Origin: Trogon surrucura
Taxonomy: Eukaryota > Chordata > Aves > Trogoniformes > Trogonidae
NCBI GenBank assembly: GCA_020746105.1
Contig: CM036636.1
Coordinates: 2,046,001 to 2,110,000 of the forward strand
Length of the DNA: 64,000 bases
Direction of reading: 5' to 3'
In this document: positions 61,401 through 64,000 of the stretch, in pieces
Layout of the letters: every line of letters starts with the position of its first letter
Position numbering within the stretch: position 1 is the stretch's first letter
Translations under genes and position numbers: made by a program
Notes under the pieces: model-generated
The model's input: only the letters and a program-made list of their open reading frames with translations
Told to the model about the DNA's origin: nothing
Database searches by the model: none

Positions 61401-64000
61401 AATGTTCACAATCAAATCTGACTGATTGTGAGACAGCGCAGTGCTTGCTGAATGGTACATTTTGCTGGGCCGTGGTATTGAGCACAGCGATGATCATCTG
61501 CTCGGTCACTGAGCAATTGCTTTTCAGTGGCTTTGAGGTTAGTCACTGCTTTAACTGCTTGACTGCTACCCAGCAGTATTTTAAACCCTCTTAAAAAAAA
61601 GTCTGGTTTAGCTTTAGCAATTAAGAAACTGCTTTCGCCGTAACAGATTCTTGCAGGAAAACAGAATAGCTTGTGAGATTGGGCTGTATTATATCCTTCA
61701 CATCACGAAACAGAGGAACAAGAATGCTTTCCTCAGGCTCCTGCCAGCACTAGGTAAGTTTTTGTCTCGTCTTCTATAGCTGTTTGCTTTGTACTGGACA
61801 CCCAGGAGGCAAATAAACCTGGAGTGAAAGTGATTTTGGAGTCAAAGACCTAACGTTCTGCCTTTGGCTCTTCTGGTGGCTTGGTTGTAAGGCCGGGCGG
61901 AAGTGTCTGGTTCTGTCTGCGTTAGGGTGCTTTCCTGCTGATCTGAGAATTTAGGGAGAGTGGCTGCGGGTCAGTAGTTCCTTAGATCAGCAGCTGCATT
62001 AACAACGCGATTGGTTAAGAACCGTTTGGAATGAATCTGAAAGAGCAGGTGTCTTAACTCTGCCGCTGCTCCTGGTGATCACAGGTGGCCAGAAATTCTT
62101 GGGACTTGGCTTTGTGTGGTGAAAAAACTTTTAATGAAATAAGACTGAACGTAGCCTTGAATTTCCTGGGATTACTTCTTCACTGACTTCTCCGGGGTGA
62201 GCTGCATGAGAGCTCTGAAGCAATCTTAAGAATTGCAGCTCCCAGTAGTGGCGGTGGGTGTTCACCTCCCAGGCTGTCACCCCAGCTCTGGCCTTCTTGG
62301 AGCCCTTGGCTGAACTGTCAGCTCCTTTACCTGGGGGAGTTCTCCGTTGAGAAGTGGTTTGTGTCTGCTGCTGCGGGGTTGGAGGAGTGCAAGGAGGTGG
62401 GTGTGGCCATGAAGAGAGGATGGTGGAGAAGGGTAGTAGGGGACTTCGTGGTTTTGGTAGGAGCAAGCTGCTCTCTGACTTCTGCCTTGGAGACATGGGG
62501 TTTCTACGTATTCTTCTTACTCCCCTACTCCTAATCTTTTATGTCTAAAAGATCAAAGCCACCTGCCTGGGCTACACCATTGGAAAGAAAAATCTCACTG
62601 CAAAGTTGTCAGCAGGAGCATCTCTGTGGTCAGGGTTTGGCACATCCTTGTCAGTCTCAGTCTCTTTCCTTTTCATGTTGTACAGTTGAAACATTCAGTG
62701 ACTTGGCCTTCAGTGACATTTTTCTGCATCTGCTTACTGGTAACCTCACGCTGCTGGGTGATGAATTTGCACTGGAGGAGTTCTGCACCAGTCTCTTTGA
62801 TGGCTTCTTTCTCACTGCCTGCTCAAGGTAAATCTGATTCTCCTTGGGAGAAGGTGAGGAAAGTGAGTTTACAAGATACCTGGCAGAGGTTATATTGCCT
62901 TGAACTATAGTGTAATAGTTCAGCAAACTCTTCCCTTATGGTGGAAATATTATCCTGATGCTTGCTTTCTTTAAGAAAGGGCTTATATTTTGTGATCAAG
63001 TTTTTACCAGCAAAATTAAGTGTTGATTATGAATTCCTACCTAAAGTGTAATTCATTATTCATAAGTTGGAGCTGCAAAAGACAATATCCTTAATGCTTT
63101 GCAGTGGCTCTGAATACGAAGAGCTAATGTCAGCACACAGAAAATTTGTTTGGATCTGTTCATTCTGCTGAGTCAGTGTGGCTCAACTGCTGTGGCCACA
63201 GGAGGCTTCCCCAAAAAGCGACAAGAACGGCTGTTGGGGCGTGTGCTGCTGCTTCCTCTTCCTCCACACGTATGGAGGGAGAAACATCCTCCTGCGTGTG
63301 TCTGTGGCCTCTCCACAGAGACACCAGCAGCTGCTACGTGTTACAGGCTGCGCTTAAAATCCCCGCCTCCTTCCTCATGGTTCCTGCAGTTAGTCCCCTC
63401 CTGCTGAGTGATTACGTGAATTGCTTGAAAGTTGCAGGCTACAATTCTCGGTGGTTTGGAAAACTATAGCAAAGCTACCAGTCTGTGTGTGAATTATTCT
63501 GGTACTGTTGCTGTAGTTTTCTTGTTCTCAGGAGGGTGTTTGTTTGTGTCGGTAACTCTGCTTTAAAATTTGTTTTTCACAGGAAGGAGAACGTCCACAG
63601 ACATGTGCTAAGACTGCTGCTTCATCTGCATCACAAAGTGGCACCTGCCAAATTAGAGTCTCTCCAGAAGGCTTTGGAACCCACCAAGCAGGTAGGAAAG
63701 CATGAGAAAGGGGAAGTCAACTGGAAATGAAAGCATCGGCCTTTCCAGACATTGCGTAATGGAACATGAGCTCTGCTTTCCAAGCGTATCAAGTTCTCTT
63801 CAGTTACCTTGTAACTTCCTCCTCCTGTGTTGGTTTGTGTTAAAACACACGGGGCAATTGCACGCTTGGTGTTCAAGCTGGTAGCAGCTAGAATGAAGTA
63901 TGACTCTTCTGGTTTTCCCCTCCCTAATTCTCATTCTGCAGAGTGGGGAAGCTGTGAAGGAGCTTTATAACCAACTCACCGAGAAACTGGAGCTTCGCAA
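52150..64000 (+). CDS. NELFB: NELFB (COBRA1), negative elongation factor subunit B (5' part, cut by window end)
   Basis: Thirteen exons with continuous phase: 52150-52251, 52396-52559, 53279-53378, 54071-54301, 56352-56537, 57904-58016, 58562-58664, 59630-59725, 60555-60697, 61647-61753, 62686-62827, 63583-63691 and 63942-64000 (open at the edge). They encode 551 full codons; human NELFB has about 580, so only the C-terminal tail is missing. The product is strongly conserved throughout, for example [54 protein letters not shown] and [14 protein letters not shown]. Known role: with NELF-A, -C/D and -E it holds RNA polymerase II in promoter-proximal pausing in the nucleus; it has an all-helical HEAT-like fold and was also described as a BRCA1 cofactor. 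The exon 2 donor is a weak GTTTGT. NELFB sits near TUBB4B and FAM166A in human too. Confidence 0.98.
52715..53252 (+). repeat. CR1 LINE 3' segment in NELFB intron 2
   Basis: Runs from 'gaggccgcacctcgagtact' through 'agcctggagaagaggaaatt' and 'ggaacaggctgcccaggga' to the tandem tail 'attctgtgattctgtgat'. It fills most of the 719-bp intron and ends about 26 bp before the exon 3 acceptor-adjacent start at 53279. Confidence 0.92.
54302..56351 (+). other. NELFB intron 4 with solo LTR
   Basis: 2.05 kb between donor gtaagg and acceptor gagtttag. It hosts a near-complete solo LTR at about 55355-55930. No exon is recognised in the remainder. Confidence 0.55.
55355..55930 (+). mobile_element. Avian ERV solo LTR
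   Basis: Starts TGGTGGTTTAACCCCAGCC and ends near 'atcccagtcaaaaccagtag'. Internal blocks 'gggttgatgtaaaaacagtt', 'agccctgctcagcaatagct' and 'ccagcacaaatccaaaacac' fit the neoavian LTR family also found at 17822. No internal gag/pol/env sequence is present, so it is a solo LTR left by recombination. AGAC occurs just outside both ends (left cAGAC, right tAGAC) and may be the target-site duplication. Sense to NELFB. Confidence 0.75.
56538..57903 (+). other. NELFB intron 5
   Basis: 1.37 kb from donor gtatta to acceptor ataacag. No repeat family or exon recognised. Confidence 0.5.
58170..58497 (+). repeat. CR1 LINE 3'-end fragment in NELFB intron 6
   Basis: CR1 blocks 'agtgacaggacaaggggaga', 'agacataaggaaatacttct', 'gcacaggctgcccagagaag' and the tail 'ccccttccaacccccaacat' 'tctgtaattctg'. 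It ends about 64 bp before exon 7. Confidence 0.9.
58665..63941 (+). other. NELFB introns 7-12
   Basis: Six introns of 250-965 bp separate exons 7 to 13 (58665-59629, 59726-60554, 60698-61646, 61754-62685, 62828-63582, 63692-63941). They have ordinary GT-AG ends. The acceptor before exon 8 is AAAATTCGAG, with its pyrimidine run about 12 bp upstream of the AG. I see no other feature in them. Confidence 0.6.

Overview
This window is avian nuclear DNA, most likely from a neoavian bird and a gene-dense microchromosome syntenic with human 9q34.3 (chicken chromosome 17). The evidence is compact multi-exon vertebrate genes with GT-AG introns, CpG-island promoters, several CR1 LINE 3' ends in both orientations, and an LTR whose edge reads TGGTTTAACCCCAGC, which I recall as common in neoavian genomes. 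No prokaryotic features are present.

Layout: (1) 105-10192 (+), the 3' half of a discoidin-domain receptor tyrosine kinase (DDR2-like): end of the juxtamembrane region, complete kinase domain and stop, then a long 3'UTR to about 12440. (2) 13910-27449 (+), complete CIMIP2A (FAM166A), a ciliary microtubule inner protein, assembled here as seven exons coding 317 aa. (3) 27589-29522 (-), complete TUBB4B, beta-tubulin class IVb, four exons, 445 aa, convergent with CIMIP2A and only 139 bp away. Its promoter is a CpG island with a TATA box, three CCAAT boxes and a CRE-like site. (4) 30450-39363, about 9 kb in which I recognise no gene. (5) 39364-49626 (-), an ENTPD2 (NTPDase2)-like gene in nine exons coding 495 aa, with perfect exon phases but with all five apyrase conserved regions degraded. 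(6) 52150-64000 (+), NELFB (COBRA1), thirteen exons seen, cut by the window end about 30 codons before the expected stop.

TUBB4B and CIMIP2A both belong to the ciliary axoneme: one is the tubulin isotype with the EGEFEEE axonemal tail motif, the other a protein of the doublet lumen. A consensus RFX X-box lies 57 bp upstream of the CIMIP2A ATG and another about 0.8 kb upstream of TUBB4B. NELFB is part of the RNA polymerase II pausing complex and is unrelated in function. The two results most worth attention are the apparently dead but intact ENTPD2-like gene, and the DDR receptor close to a TUBB gene, which mirrors the DDR1-TUBB neighbourhood of the MHC and suggests a third DDR ohnolog missing from mammals.

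All exon boundaries were read by eye from splice consensus, reading-frame continuity and remembered family sequences. No alignment or database search was run.
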